Positions 24,641 to 33,096 of a DNA stretch of 38,958 nt are shown piece after piece. Under the pieces are notes generated by a model that was given only the letters and a program-made list of their open reading frames with translations, did no database searches and was not told the origin of the DNA. The stretch lies in assembly GCA_013375405.1 (NCBI GenBank), contig JABXJU010000010.1, forward strand, positions 1 through 38,958. The letters run 5' to 3'. The first letter of the stretch is position 1; every line of letters starts with the position of its first letter. The translations under genes were made by a program, and so were the position numbers. Origin of the DNA: Candidatus Helarchaeota archaeon (GTDB lineage: Archaea; Asgardarchaeota; Lokiarchaeia; Helarchaeales; HEL-GB-A).

Positions 24641-24778
24641 CATATCGATGAAATTGGCTTTATTATCACGGGCTTTAGCTTTTTCGCCTTAAGCGATTTT
24701 AATGCTGCAGTTCAGTTAGTAATTGAATTAGTCAAAAAATTAGATTTAAATACTGTCCAAAGTTTTACTGAATATTAA
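24641..24778 (+). pseudogene. M42 peptidase relic with a 750-bp internal deletion
   Basis: The plus strand reads HIDEIGFIITGF followed at once by SFFALSDFNAAVQLV and the rest of the M42 C-terminus, ending SFTEY and a stop. It equals residues 66-77 of the intact peptidase joined to its last 33 residues. The joint sits at a shared TTA (24675-24677, matching 23243-23245 and 23993-23995), which implies a 750-bp in-frame deletion by microhomology. No start codon lies upstream in frame, so it is not expressed as a protein. DNA identity to the parent tail is high, with mostly silent changes. It and the following gene form the second copy of the M42/PH-like unit. Confidence 0.85.
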
Positions 24779-24792
24779 AAAAAAGAATTAGG

Positions 24793-25257
24793 TTAGGAAA
24801 TTCCTGCAAGTTCCTTGATTTTATTACAAATCATTTCAGTCCTGGCAAACCATGATTGTTTATCTTCTTTCTTTCCAGTATCAGGCGCCTGCCTAAGTTG
24901 GTGTACAGTTAAAGTGACTCCCCGAGTCGCCCCCGGCTTTTTTCCTTCATGTTCAGCAGTGTGCTTTATTTTAATTACATATTTTTTTGGCCATATCTCC
25001 ACGATTTGGCCATAGGGGATAGTCATAATTTTCCCTGATTTTCCCATTCCACCCCAACTCGATGAGAATCCAGCTTTTCCAGTAAAGAGCATTCGTTTAT
25101 CTGTCATGCACCAAGTCCCGTTTAGTCGGAGATTTTTACCTGGTCCAAATCCCTTTATATCGTATTTTCCGTAAAATGTCATTAATACTTCTTCATCTGG
25201 ATTTAATGCAGGTTTGATTTTCTCCATATGTGCAGCGATTTTATCTTCATATCCCAT
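24793..25257 (-). CDS. PH-like domain protein B (tandem paralogue)
   Basis: A 154-residue paralogue of the protein encoded at 24115-24576: MGYEDKIAAHMEKIKPALN, then TWCMTDKRMLFTGKAGFSS, IMTIPYGQIVEI, IKHTAEHEG and a C-terminal helix ending NKIKELAGIS. The two are alignable throughout, with the most change in the loop after residue 30 and in the strand after QIVE. The 14-bp distance to the relic stop mirrors the 18-bp distance between the intact M42 gene and copy A. The 176 bases upstream (25258-25433) are AT-rich, and I see no gene in them. Confidence 0.7.
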   Translation of the reverse strand: MGYEDKIAAHMEKIKPALNPDEEVLMTFYGKYDIKGFGPGKNLRLNGTWCMTDKRMLFTGKAGFSSSWGGMGKSGKIMTIPYGQIVEIWPKKYVIKIKHTAEHEGKKPGATRGVTLTVHQLRQAPDTGKKEDKQSWFARTEMICNKIKELAGIS

Positions 25258-25433
25258 TTTTATTCAACCTCAAGAATTAATTTTGTGAATGGAATATATA
25301 TGTTTTATAGATTATAAATTGAACCTAGAATACTATTCAACGTATTAGCAGATAGATAATTGAGATTCCATCTATTGCTACCCACCATATAATTATTTGA
25401 AGAGATAGACCATAGGAGTCGCGATTATATAGT

Positions 25434-26423
25434 ATGAAAATCCTCGCCCCCGTTAGCCGTTTGAACGAAATCGAGGCAATTATTGAGGCAGGGGCTGATG
25501 AACTATATTGTGGGATGCTTCCAGAAAATTGGAAAGCACAATATCCTTCAATTTCAATTAGTCGAAGACAAGAACAAGCTGCTCATTTTAAAACATTCGA
25601 AGAATTGAAGGCAGCTATACATATTACTCATGATCATGGATTAAAAATCTATTTTACATTCAATGAGCATTATTTCACGGTTAATCAATTTAAACTTCTT
25701 AAAAGTTATCTTGAAATCCTTAATACCCTTGAAATCGATGCAATTTTCGTTTCCGATTTAGCCTTATTATTATATATTCGAGATTCTTTTCCTCAACTCG
25801 AATTTCATATCAGTACAGGGGGTGCTATTTTCAATTCTGAGACTACAAAGTTCTATCAGTCACTTGGGGCTACGCGTGTTATTCTTGATCGGCATCTCAC
25901 CCTTTCTGAAATCGAATCTATCGCAGAAAAAAATACAATCGAAACGGAAGTCTTTATATTCGGCTCCAAATGCCCAAACGTCGATGGTTTTTGCACATTC
26001 CATCATGGATTTTTAACTATTAAGGAGGACAAGACGCGGTTCGGAAATGCCTGCATGATTCCTTATGAAATCACCGTTTCTTCACCCACACTCGAAAAAA
26101 CCGAATTAGAAGATCTTTGTAATTCAACTATTTCACTTGAGCGTCAACATATTTGGGCTAATACCCATATCGACGATCGCCCTTGTGGCATCTGTGCCCT
26201 CTATGACTTTCAGAAAATGGGAGTCACAAGCATTAAAATTGTAGGACGTGCAAATCCGAGCTGGAAAAAGATAATGGATACAAGTTTTATTTATAATCTG
26301 AGAAAATTTCTTGATAAAAGTCCTTCTCGAACCGAATTCAATCAAGTTGCGAAACAATCGTATAATCTTACTTATAAATATCCATGCCGGTCTAGCATGT
26401 GTTATTATCCTGAAGTGATGTAA
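25434..26423 (+). CDS. U32-family protein, UbiU-like
   Basis: A 329-residue peptidase-U32-type TIM-barrel protein: MKILAPVSRLNEIEAIIEAGADELYCG is the family N-terminus. Conserved cysteines are C180 and C187 (KCPNVDGFC), C207, and C251/C254 (PCGIC). In E. coli UbiU, as I recall, C169, C176, C193 and C232 hold a 4Fe-4S cluster; the x6 spacing of the first pair is identical here and the later spacings are similar. UbiU works with UbiV in O2-independent ubiquinone hydroxylation. The next gene, which starts directly after this stop, is a UbiV-like partner. An archaeon of this kind may not make ubiquinone, so an anaerobic hydroxylation of another molecule, or tRNA/rRNA hydroxylation as for other U32 proteins, is possible. 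Confidence 0.75.
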   Translation: MKILAPVSRLNEIEAIIEAGADELYCGMLPENWKAQYPSISISRRQEQAAHFKTFEELKAAIHITHDHGLKIYFTFNEHYFTVNQFKLLKSYLEILNTLEIDAIFVSDLALLLYIRDSFPQLEFHISTGGAIFNSETTKFYQSLGATRVILDRHLTLSEIESIAEKNTIETEVFIFGSKCPNVDGFCTFHHGFLTIKEDKTRFGNACMIPYEITVSSPTLEKTELEDLCNSTISLERQHIWANTHIDDRPCGICALYDFQKMGVTSIKIVGRANPSWKKIMDTSFIYNLRKFLDKSPSRTEFNQVAKQSYNLTYKYPCRSSMCYYPEVM

Positions 26424-27203
26424 ATGGAATATGCGCTTTTCATATCACACCCGGAAGATCTACATTTTTTTACCAATCAATATTCTCACCTTTATTATGG
26501 AAATGAATTTTGCCAAAATTTAATGCCTAGCCAAAAAGACCTTGCAATCATTTTAAAATTCGTCAAAGAACATTCAATTTCTTTCAGTTTTGTGACTCCT
26601 TACGTCACTGATAGGGGTCTACATGCTTTAATCCCATTAATCACTCAAATCGCCGAAATTCTTAAGACTTACGAAATTATATTCAATGATTGGGGCGTTT
26701 ACTCCCTTGTCAAACAACGGTTCCCTCATTTAGAATTAGTCTTAGGGCGATTACTCACGAAAATAAAGCGCGATCCACGGATTCTTTTTCTCAAGGATCG
26801 ATTATCTTCACAAATTTGGAATTATTTTCAAACTACTAACCTAAGCATACCTTGGTATCGCAATTTTTTGATAAATAATGGGATTGATCGTGTCGACCTC
26901 GATAATCCACTGCAAGGTATTAACTTAAATTTTCCAGATCTTCATAAATCTATTTATTATCCTTATTCTTATGTGACTACCACCAGACTCTGCTTGACTG
27001 CAGGCTGTGATAAACCTGAAGCTTGGTATCAGATCGGGATTTTCCCGTGCCAGCAGGAATGCCAGCAATATACCTTCTACCTTCGAAACGACGTAATGCC
27101 AGTTAAACTCATAAGAAAGGGAAATACAATTTTCTACAAAAATGAGAAAATATTATCAAATCAATATGATCGTCTAGTTTTTCAACCAAAATTACCAATG
27201 TGA
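26424..27203 (+). CDS. U32-like protein, UbiV-like partner
   Basis: A 259-residue protein whose ATG follows the stop of the UbiU-like gene with no gap, so it is translationally coupled. Cysteines C30, C190/C195, C209 and C213 (FPCQQEC) resemble the E. coli UbiV set recalled as C39, C180, C193 and C197; the final C-x3-C is the same. FNDWGVYSLVKQRFPHLELVLGR matches the U32 pattern of a buried strand and helix. Together the two proteins probably form an Fe-S heterodimer. Divergence from UbiV is large, so the role is inferred from cysteine layout and gene order. Confidence 0.65.
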   Translation: MEYALFISHPEDLHFFTNQYSHLYYGNEFCQNLMPSQKDLAIILKFVKEHSISFSFVTPYVTDRGLHALIPLITQIAEILKTYEIIFNDWGVYSLVKQRFPHLELVLGRLLTKIKRDPRILFLKDRLSSQIWNYFQTTNLSIPWYRNFLINNGIDRVDLDNPLQGINLNFPDLHKSIYYPYSYVTTTRLCLTAGCDKPEAWYQIGIFPCQQECQQYTFYLRNDVMPVKLIRKGNTIFYKNEKILSNQYDRLVFQPKLPM

Positions 27204-27223
27204 TTTAATTAATGATTTGAAAT

Positions 27224-28636
27224 TTACATTTTCAGTTCGTTTAAAACAATTTTAGCACATTCCAAGGCACTGTTTGCAGCTAATTCGGTTCCAATACCCC
27301 ATCCACCGGCTTCAGCTCCCACAAAATATAAACCTTTCAAAGGCGATTTGATTGGGGGTCTTTTCTCCCCCACTTGATCGGTTGTTTGCGCAATTCCAAT
27401 AACTGCTCCTTGTTCCCCAACCATTCGTTCAATATCAGTAGGTGTTACTGTATCAATCCAGAGTTGATGTTTCGGGATATCAGGTATTAGATTTACTAGA
27501 GTTTCGTAGCATTGATCTAGCCATTTTTTCCAATCTTCTTGTTTAGAATATGGAAGCGGACTTCCACAGCAAATAAGTTGTTTTCCAGGAGGGGCTAGTG
27601 AAGGATCAAGGTTTGAAGGGATTACAACCCATAAAAACAGAGATTCAGGAATTTGTCCCTCTTTTTCTATTTGTCGGAAATATTCAGTAGGATTATCAGT
27701 CGGAAAATAGATGAATGCGTTCTTGTCTGTTATTTTTTTATCGAGCGCAATCTTTAAAACTATTGCACTCCACGAATACTTTAATTGCTTCACGTAATCA
27801 ACATAATTTTTATCAAAGTGTTTTTCTCCAATTAAATTAAGAACTGTATTTTTAATGCCAGCGTTACTAATAATTATTTTTGCTTTGATAACTTCTCCAT
27901 TTATTAATTCCACGCCTATAATTTCATTATTTTCCACTAAAATTCGTTGTACTCCAGAATCTAACCTTATAGTTCCCTTATATTTTTCTATTCCTCTACA
28001 ATATGCCTGAGGAATTGCGATACAATCCCCACGTGGATATCCGCCATGGCCTGCAGTTATCATATTTCGTATAATTCGGATATATTCACTTGTTGAGGCT
28101 TCATAATAGGGAATTACAAAGGAGGCTCCCGAGAGAAATGCCATCATCGTATGAATGAATTTATTAGAAGTGTATTGCGAAAGCCACGATCGTATATCGA
28201 TGTTATCGAGTGCTCTAAGTTTCTTCAGACTGAGCGAAACCATGGACATATTAACTTTTAGCAGATCATCTAATTCCTCCGGCGGTATCGGCATTTGTTT
28301 GACAACTTCCAAAAACTTCTTTATATCTGAAGTGACTGGAATGTTGATTTCAGTCCCTTTAAAATTCAAAGGTGCGATACTTTGTTGTACCCAATCTATT
28401 TCATCCGGCATCTCTATCTTACGCAAAATTTCTCCTAGTGCCCCTTTATCACTACTGGAAAATGCGTGAACATAGCTCGAAACCGTAAAACCTTCCTTCT
28501 TATACGATGAACACCGTCCACCAATGAATGCATGTTTTTCAAGTAGTAAAATTTTTAGTCCTTTATATGCTAATAATGCCCCTACACCTGTCCCTCCAAT
28601 TCCACTCCCGATTATAATTACATCATAACTTCTCAT
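27224..28636 (-). CDS. FAD-dependent phytoene-desaturase/saturase-like (CrtI-type) oxidoreductase
   Basis: About 470 residues. The N-terminus YDVIIIGSGIGGTGVGALLA with LLLEKHAFIGGRCSS is the dinucleotide fold of CrtI/amine-oxidase-type flavoproteins. A second FAD contact is near the end (GLYFVGAEAGGWGIGTELAANSALECA). Family members desaturate, isomerise or saturate carotenoids, retinol and related isoprenoids. The frame stays open for 47 further codons upstream, but that stretch overlaps the preceding gene. The ATG at 28636 has AGGTGA just before it and begins right at the FAD motif, so I use it. Last gene of a four-gene minus-strand set; the substrate is unknown. Confidence 0.8.
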   Translation of the reverse strand: MRSYDVIIIGSGIGGTGVGALLAYKGLKILLLEKHAFIGGRCSSYKKEGFTVSSYVHAFSSSDKGALGEILRKIEMPDEIDWVQQSIAPLNFKGTEINIPVTSDIKKFLEVVKQMPIPPEELDDLLKVNMSMVSLSLKKLRALDNIDIRSWLSQYTSNKFIHTMMAFLSGASFVIPYYEASTSEYIRIIRNMITAGHGGYPRGDCIAIPQAYCRGIEKYKGTIRLDSGVQRILVENNEIIGVELINGEVIKAKIIISNAGIKNTVLNLIGEKHFDKNYVDYVKQLKYSWSAIVLKIALDKKITDKNAFIYFPTDNPTEYFRQIEKEGQIPESLFLWVVIPSNLDPSLAPPGKQLICCGSPLPYSKQEDWKKWLDQCYETLVNLIPDIPKHQLWIDTVTPTDIERMVGEQGAVIGIAQTTDQVGEKRPPIKSPLKGLYFVGAEAGGWGIGTELAANSALECAKIVLNELKM

Positions 28637-28664
28637 TAACTCACCTCGTTTTGAAATAAACACC

Positions 28665-30215
28665 CTAGACTTCTTTTTCGAGATCAATAGGATACGGTGG
28701 ATTTGAGATGTTGTTTGGGTCGAAGGTTTTCTTAATGGCAAAGACGTATTTATGGAAGTTATTCGCTGCAGGGCCAAAAAGTCTGATGACAGGCTCTAGC
28801 ACTGCATATAACGATCGACGGTTATTTTTAATATCATCCAATAAAACTTTAAGTCCTATGGTTTGGACACGTGCTTGCCCTTTATCACCTATGGGTGCTA
28901 AGGCACTTTCGGCATGCCCTTCATGCGCAAGATTATAGGGATTGATCCATATTCCTTCTCCATCATCATCATAAATGGCGTCCGGGGTCTTTTTTACATA
29001 TTTCTTTACCATTTCAAGCGTGCTCTCATGGATTTCCACTGTGTGATCCAGCGTATCCATACCTAATTTCAACGGGTGGAACTTGCCTGAAATTCGCCAG
29101 AGTCGTGTAATCAAATTCGACCTTAATAGTTCCGCCATTAATCGTTCAGCGAACCATTTGTTTTTTTCTTCTGGAAGAAACTCACCCTTATACTCCTCAA
29201 TTATCTCCTTGAAGACTTTCTCCTCATATGCCACCTGCTTCTCGGATTTATGTCCTTCAATCATGAAAACTAGAGTTCGTTTCATGGAATCCTTATAAAC
29301 GCGTTGCTCATGTAACTCCATTAACTCTTTCTTAGATAAAGAAGTTAGAAATGTATACCAAGCTGAGGCCCAGAAGGTGCATTTTCCCCCAATTTCAGCA
29401 TGACCCAATTCGTAAATAACATCGATCACTTTTTGCATGGTTGGAAAACAAACGATATAGAACTTAAATAGGTTTAAAGGGAGCTTACAGAGTTTTTCAG
29501 GAGATACACCTGTAATTGGAAGCGTAGGTGGTCCTGCCCAAGGAAACAACTTGAGAGCTACTTTTGTACACATCCCGAGCCCACCAGCATATCCCCAAAT
29601 TCCTTTTACTAAACCTCGCAAATCAATACCGGGACCTTCTCCCCAAAAATAACCCGCCTTGGGATTTGTGGCGGAACCGATGTGTAACAGTTCACCAGTC
29701 GGTAAAACCCAATCCAGTGCAAGCATACTTTTATTAGCAATACCATATCGATATCCATGTAATCCCATTCCTTGAAAAACCAAGTTGGCAAGAACTGAAA
29801 TTTGGGAACCGGCTCCCGAGATATAGCAAGTCAAGCCTTTTTTCATTGCCTCTGTTTGAAGTTGGGCAAAAGTCACATACGGCTCGACCACCGCATACAT
29901 ATTTCTCTCATCAATCCATAATTTATCCATGCGCTTCGGATCGATCATGACATAACCGGGCTTCATTGGCACACAAGACATAAAATAGAACGAGCCTATG
30001 GGGATGACATAAAATGAAAAACGATTTGCGAGTCGGAAGATGGCTTGCACTTCTTCTCTTGTTTTAGGTAGAATAATGCATTCTGTAAACCCCTCGATCG
30101 GGATACCAGTACGAGTTCTCGAATATGCTTGTATTATCACGGGATCATTACTAGCCCATTGTTCTCCTACTACATTTTTTAGCTCGTTAAGAACCTGATC
30201 TGACAAAGTCATCAT
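28665..30215 (-). CDS. FAD-binding PCMH-type oxidase (GlcD-like), subunit 1
   Basis: A 516-residue flavoprotein. The FAD-binding PCMH domain covers about residues 30-220 (TECIILPKTREEVQAIFRLANRF, VIPIGSFY, DERNMYAVVEPYVTFAQLQ, GSQISVLANLVFQGMGLHGYRYG). The C-terminal part resembles the oxidase lobe of vanillyl-alcohol oxidase/GlcD proteins and ends FDPNNISNP. Such enzymes oxidise hydroxyacids or alcohols and pass electrons to an Fe-S partner. No membrane helix. The GSFYFMSC region replaces the typical glycine-rich RGGGT of GlcD, so FAD contacts differ somewhat. AGGTGA lies 5 bases before the ATG; the gene is 13 bp from its upstream neighbour. Confidence 0.8.
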   Translation of the reverse strand: MMTLSDQVLNELKNVVGEQWASNDPVIIQAYSRTRTGIPIEGFTECIILPKTREEVQAIFRLANRFSFYVIPIGSFYFMSCVPMKPGYVMIDPKRMDKLWIDERNMYAVVEPYVTFAQLQTEAMKKGLTCYISGAGSQISVLANLVFQGMGLHGYRYGIANKSMLALDWVLPTGELLHIGSATNPKAGYFWGEGPGIDLRGLVKGIWGYAGGLGMCTKVALKLFPWAGPPTLPITGVSPEKLCKLPLNLFKFYIVCFPTMQKVIDVIYELGHAEIGGKCTFWASAWYTFLTSLSKKELMELHEQRVYKDSMKRTLVFMIEGHKSEKQVAYEEKVFKEIIEEYKGEFLPEEKNKWFAERLMAELLRSNLITRLWRISGKFHPLKLGMDTLDHTVEIHESTLEMVKKYVKKTPDAIYDDDGEGIWINPYNLAHEGHAESALAPIGDKGQARVQTIGLKVLLDDIKNNRRSLYAVLEPVIRLFGPAANNFHKYVFAIKKTFDPNNISNPPYPIDLEKEV

Positions 30216-30228
30216 ATTTTCACCTTAA

Positions 30229-31737
30229 TTATCCTTTAAACAAATATCCTGGATGCATTATATTATTAGGATCGAAAACTTCCTTCGTCTTCTTCGTGGT
30301 ATCCGTATAAATATTATCGCGAGTATAAACCATCTCAGCCCAAATCCCATATGGACGCGAAAAAAATCCCCCTAAATCATAAATTACTTTGCTTGCTTCT
30401 CGATAAATTTCTTGGATTCGTTGTAATTCTTCGGAATTTGTCTCATCATAAAATAAGTTATATTCTACATGACACGCTCGTCCATATTCGATGGGTTGAA
30501 GATAAACTCCTAGAGAGTCCGTTGAGCCCCCTAATTGCTGAATTTTTTCCTTAATTGCTTTATCAAATGTTGGAACTTTATCCATAGTGGTTAAAAAGAA
30601 AATATCACAGCAATTACCCTTTAATGAAAATTTCCAATAAGGATCTTTTTGCCACGGTTCTCCAATTATCTTTAGTATCTCTTGGTCCGCATTTGGGATT
30701 TCTGGAAGATCCTTCTGAGGCGCAAATGCAAACTCCTTCGTGATTTCAAAAAGAATTTCTTCTTCATAAGCAATTTTCTCTTCAGGATACCGCTTTAATC
30801 CCCCAAAAACTAACAACATCACCCACGGGGGGAGTGCTTTCTGAAGGTGCGCATAATCCATTGAAAGTTGCTGAGAAAGAATAATCGCCCAATTAACATT
30901 ATTCAGAACAAAACATTCATATCCAATCATCCGGCGTTGAAATCTATAGATGCACTCAATTAATGAGTCAAGATTTTCGGTTGAAAGGAAACAGGCTTTT
31001 TGAAGTGTTGGAATTGTTTCAACCTTTAAAGAACCCCAAGTTACAACACAAATAGTTCCTTGAGAACCTTGAATTATTCGGTAAAAATCGGATGAGCCGG
31101 GCCCAGCGGGATCCACGAACTTAACTGAATCTGGAGCTTCTTCAGGCTTCCCTGGACCTGCGGCGGACCCCGTCCTAAAAATTACTCCATTTCCCATTAC
31201 GACTTCTAAAGCCCCTAAAGGTTCGCTATACTCATACATCGGAATAATTGACGGATAACGTTCTAAATATGAAGATAGAACTGATTTTTCTGGGTGTGGA
31301 AATAGATGCATGTTAGGCCTTAATTTAGCTTTTTTCAATGGTTCTTGAATATCTTTCCACTTTACACCTGTTTCAATCCGAATAACCCTATTTCTCTCGT
31401 TAATATCCAAAATTCCATTCATCCTGCTTAGCTTAACCACTATTCCACCTTGAGCAGGAAAACCCTCCCCATAAAAGCCTACATCTGAACTTCTAGGAAT
31501 CACAGGAATTTCGCATTTATTAGCTAATTTCACAATCTTCTGAACTTCTTTAAGTGTTTTAGGAAAAATCACGTATTGTGGATAATGTTTTGGGAAAAAA
31601 CTATAATCGGTTAAATTTTCCTTAATCTTTGCTGGATCATCAACTACAAAATCTTCCCCCACAATTTTTACCAATTCTGGTTTAAAAACTTCATCCAGTG
31701 ATTCTTCTTCGCCATGCTTCTTATTTGAAGGACTCAT
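30229..31737 (-). CDS. FAD-binding PCMH-type oxidase (GlcD-like), subunit 2
   Basis: A 502-residue flavoprotein. It has the FAD domain signature FPKTLKEVQKIVKLANKCEIPVIPRSSDVGFYGEG (about 57-91) and NERNRVIRIETGVKWKDIQ, and ends FDPNNIMHPGYLFKG. It is paralogous to the next gene but clearly diverged. Two unequal FAD proteins beside an Fe-S protein recall the GlcD-GlcE-GlcF glycolate dehydrogenase, although GlcE is normally smaller. A HEEE-rich N-terminus precedes the core. It is 14 bp after the Fe-S gene, on the same transcript. Confidence 0.8.
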   Translation of the reverse strand: MSPSNKKHGEEESLDEVFKPELVKIVGEDFVVDDPAKIKENLTDYSFFPKHYPQYVIFPKTLKEVQKIVKLANKCEIPVIPRSSDVGFYGEGFPAQGGIVVKLSRMNGILDINERNRVIRIETGVKWKDIQEPLKKAKLRPNMHLFPHPEKSVLSSYLERYPSIIPMYEYSEPLGALEVVMGNGVIFRTGSAAGPGKPEEAPDSVKFVDPAGPGSSDFYRIIQGSQGTICVVTWGSLKVETIPTLQKACFLSTENLDSLIECIYRFQRRMIGYECFVLNNVNWAIILSQQLSMDYAHLQKALPPWVMLLVFGGLKRYPEEKIAYEEEILFEITKEFAFAPQKDLPEIPNADQEILKIIGEPWQKDPYWKFSLKGNCCDIFFLTTMDKVPTFDKAIKEKIQQLGGSTDSLGVYLQPIEYGRACHVEYNLFYDETNSEELQRIQEIYREASKVIYDLGGFFSRPYGIWAEMVYTRDNIYTDTTKKTKEVFDPNNIMHPGYLFKG

Positions 31738-31751
31738 ACTATCAAACCCTT

Positions 31752-33014
31752 TTATTTTAAAGCTTTAAGAACTAATTCAGTAAGGTCATAAACCGCCAAT
31801 TTTTCTCCTTTGTCCTTGACTGCATCCTCTAAATTACGTTTACAGAAGGGGCAACAGGTGACTAACGCATCTGCGCCAGTTATTTTTGCCTCTTCAATTC
31901 GCTCCGAAGATGCCCAGAGTGAAAATTCTGGAAAGGCTGCCCGAACACCACCACCTGCTCCACAACACCAAGAATATTCCTTAATTCGTTCCATTTCAAC
32001 CAATTTCACCCCTGGAATGGATGTTATTACATTACGTGGAGCTTCATATATACCATATGTTCCCCTTCGAAATTCCTTAGGTGGATCTAAGCGACCAAAG
32101 ACATCTCTCGTACCCTTCCAATGAACAGGCGGTTCTGAGAGGCGACCCAAATGACACGGGTCATGATATGTTACTTTTATATCTAATTTCTTAGGCGCGA
32201 ATTCGAGCTTATTCGCCTTGATAAGGTCTTCGATAAATTCGATAGAATGCTTTATTTTGAAATCAAGTTTTGCAAACGCGGGATAATCTACTTTTATGGT
32301 GCTATAACATCCTGCACATGAGGTAATGACAAATTCAGCCTCCGCATCCTTAATGGTCTTAATATTATGATCAATAAGATCCTTCGCTAATGTATCCTGT
32401 CCTGTACGAAGGAGTGGGCTACCACAACACCATTCTCCTGGGCCCATTATTCCAAAGTCTACATTTGCCTTTTCGAGAATAGAAATAGTAGATTTTGCAA
32501 TCTCCTCCATTCGATAAGAGGTGGTGCAACCTACAAAATAAATTATTTTTGCTTTTTCTGGAAGTGTTTTTCCCTTGTCCAGCCAATCAAGCCGCTTCTT
32601 ATGAACTTCATTATAGGGATTATAATTCTTTACAGTACTCCTAGAAAATTCCACGTGTTTAGGTAATGGCCCTATTTCCTCTCTCACAACAAATTTTCTC
32701 AATTCCCTTAATGTTTCTAATATCTCTAAATCCTGAGAGCGTTTACACATGATATCACATGCCCCACATTGTGTACATGCATAAATCGCTTCTAATAACC
32801 TTGGTGACTTTACTAGAAGTTCTTTTCTATTAGGATCGAGCAAACCTTTTGCGAGATCCATACGTCCCTGCGCCGAAAAAGTGTCAAATAAATATTTTGC
32901 ATGACTCGGACAAATTTTAGAAAATCGCGCACTTTTAAGATCCCATGGATTAACCCATTTACACATCGAACAGCGCACACAAAAATCAATATCATATTGA
33001 TAGTCTTCTAACAT
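31752..33014 (-). CDS. HdrD/GlcF-like Fe-S oxidoreductase with two CCG domains
   Basis: A 420-residue electron-transfer protein. Two ferredoxin-type cluster motifs are near the N-terminus: C12/C15/C18 with C35, and C80/C83/C86 with C90. Two CCG domains follow: FVGCTTSYRMEE with EWCCGSPL, and HDPCHLGR with YSWCCGAGGG and CCPFC, as in the heterodisulfide reductase subunit HdrD and the glycolate oxidase subunit GlcF. It should take electrons from the two flavoproteins encoded directly downstream. No membrane anchor is present, so the electron acceptor (a quinone-like molecule, a disulfide or another Fe-S protein) is unknown. AGAGGAAA precedes the ATG; a TATA-like GATATAAG lies upstream near 33044. 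Confidence 0.88.
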   Translation of the reverse strand: MLEDYQYDIDFCVRCSMCKWVNPWDLKSARFSKICPSHAKYLFDTFSAQGRMDLAKGLLDPNRKELLVKSPRLLEAIYACTQCGACDIMCKRSQDLEILETLRELRKFVVREEIGPLPKHVEFSRSTVKNYNPYNEVHKKRLDWLDKGKTLPEKAKIIYFVGCTTSYRMEEIAKSTISILEKANVDFGIMGPGEWCCGSPLLRTGQDTLAKDLIDHNIKTIKDAEAEFVITSCAGCYSTIKVDYPAFAKLDFKIKHSIEFIEDLIKANKLEFAPKKLDIKVTYHDPCHLGRLSEPPVHWKGTRDVFGRLDPPKEFRRGTYGIYEAPRNVITSIPGVKLVEMERIKEYSWCCGAGGGVRAAFPEFSLWASSERIEEAKITGADALVTCCPFCKRNLEDAVKDKGEKLAVYDLTELVLKALK

Positions 33015-33096
33015 ACAATTTCCTCTAGTTAGATTCCCTGCTTATATCTTGTAAATGTAACAAAAAAATAACTAGTATATACCTTTAAAAAAGATT

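Noticed and set aside
24619..24642. Direct repeat GAAGTA and palindrome AAGTACTT before the M42 relic
   Set aside because: Short and AT-rich; likely chance. It may mark the outer breakpoint of the deletion, but nothing in the sequence shows this.
28637..28777. N-terminal extension of the CrtI-like protein by 47 residues
   Set aside because: It overlaps the coding end of the upstream flavoprotein gene, has no family similarity, and a good ribosome site precedes the ATG at 28636.
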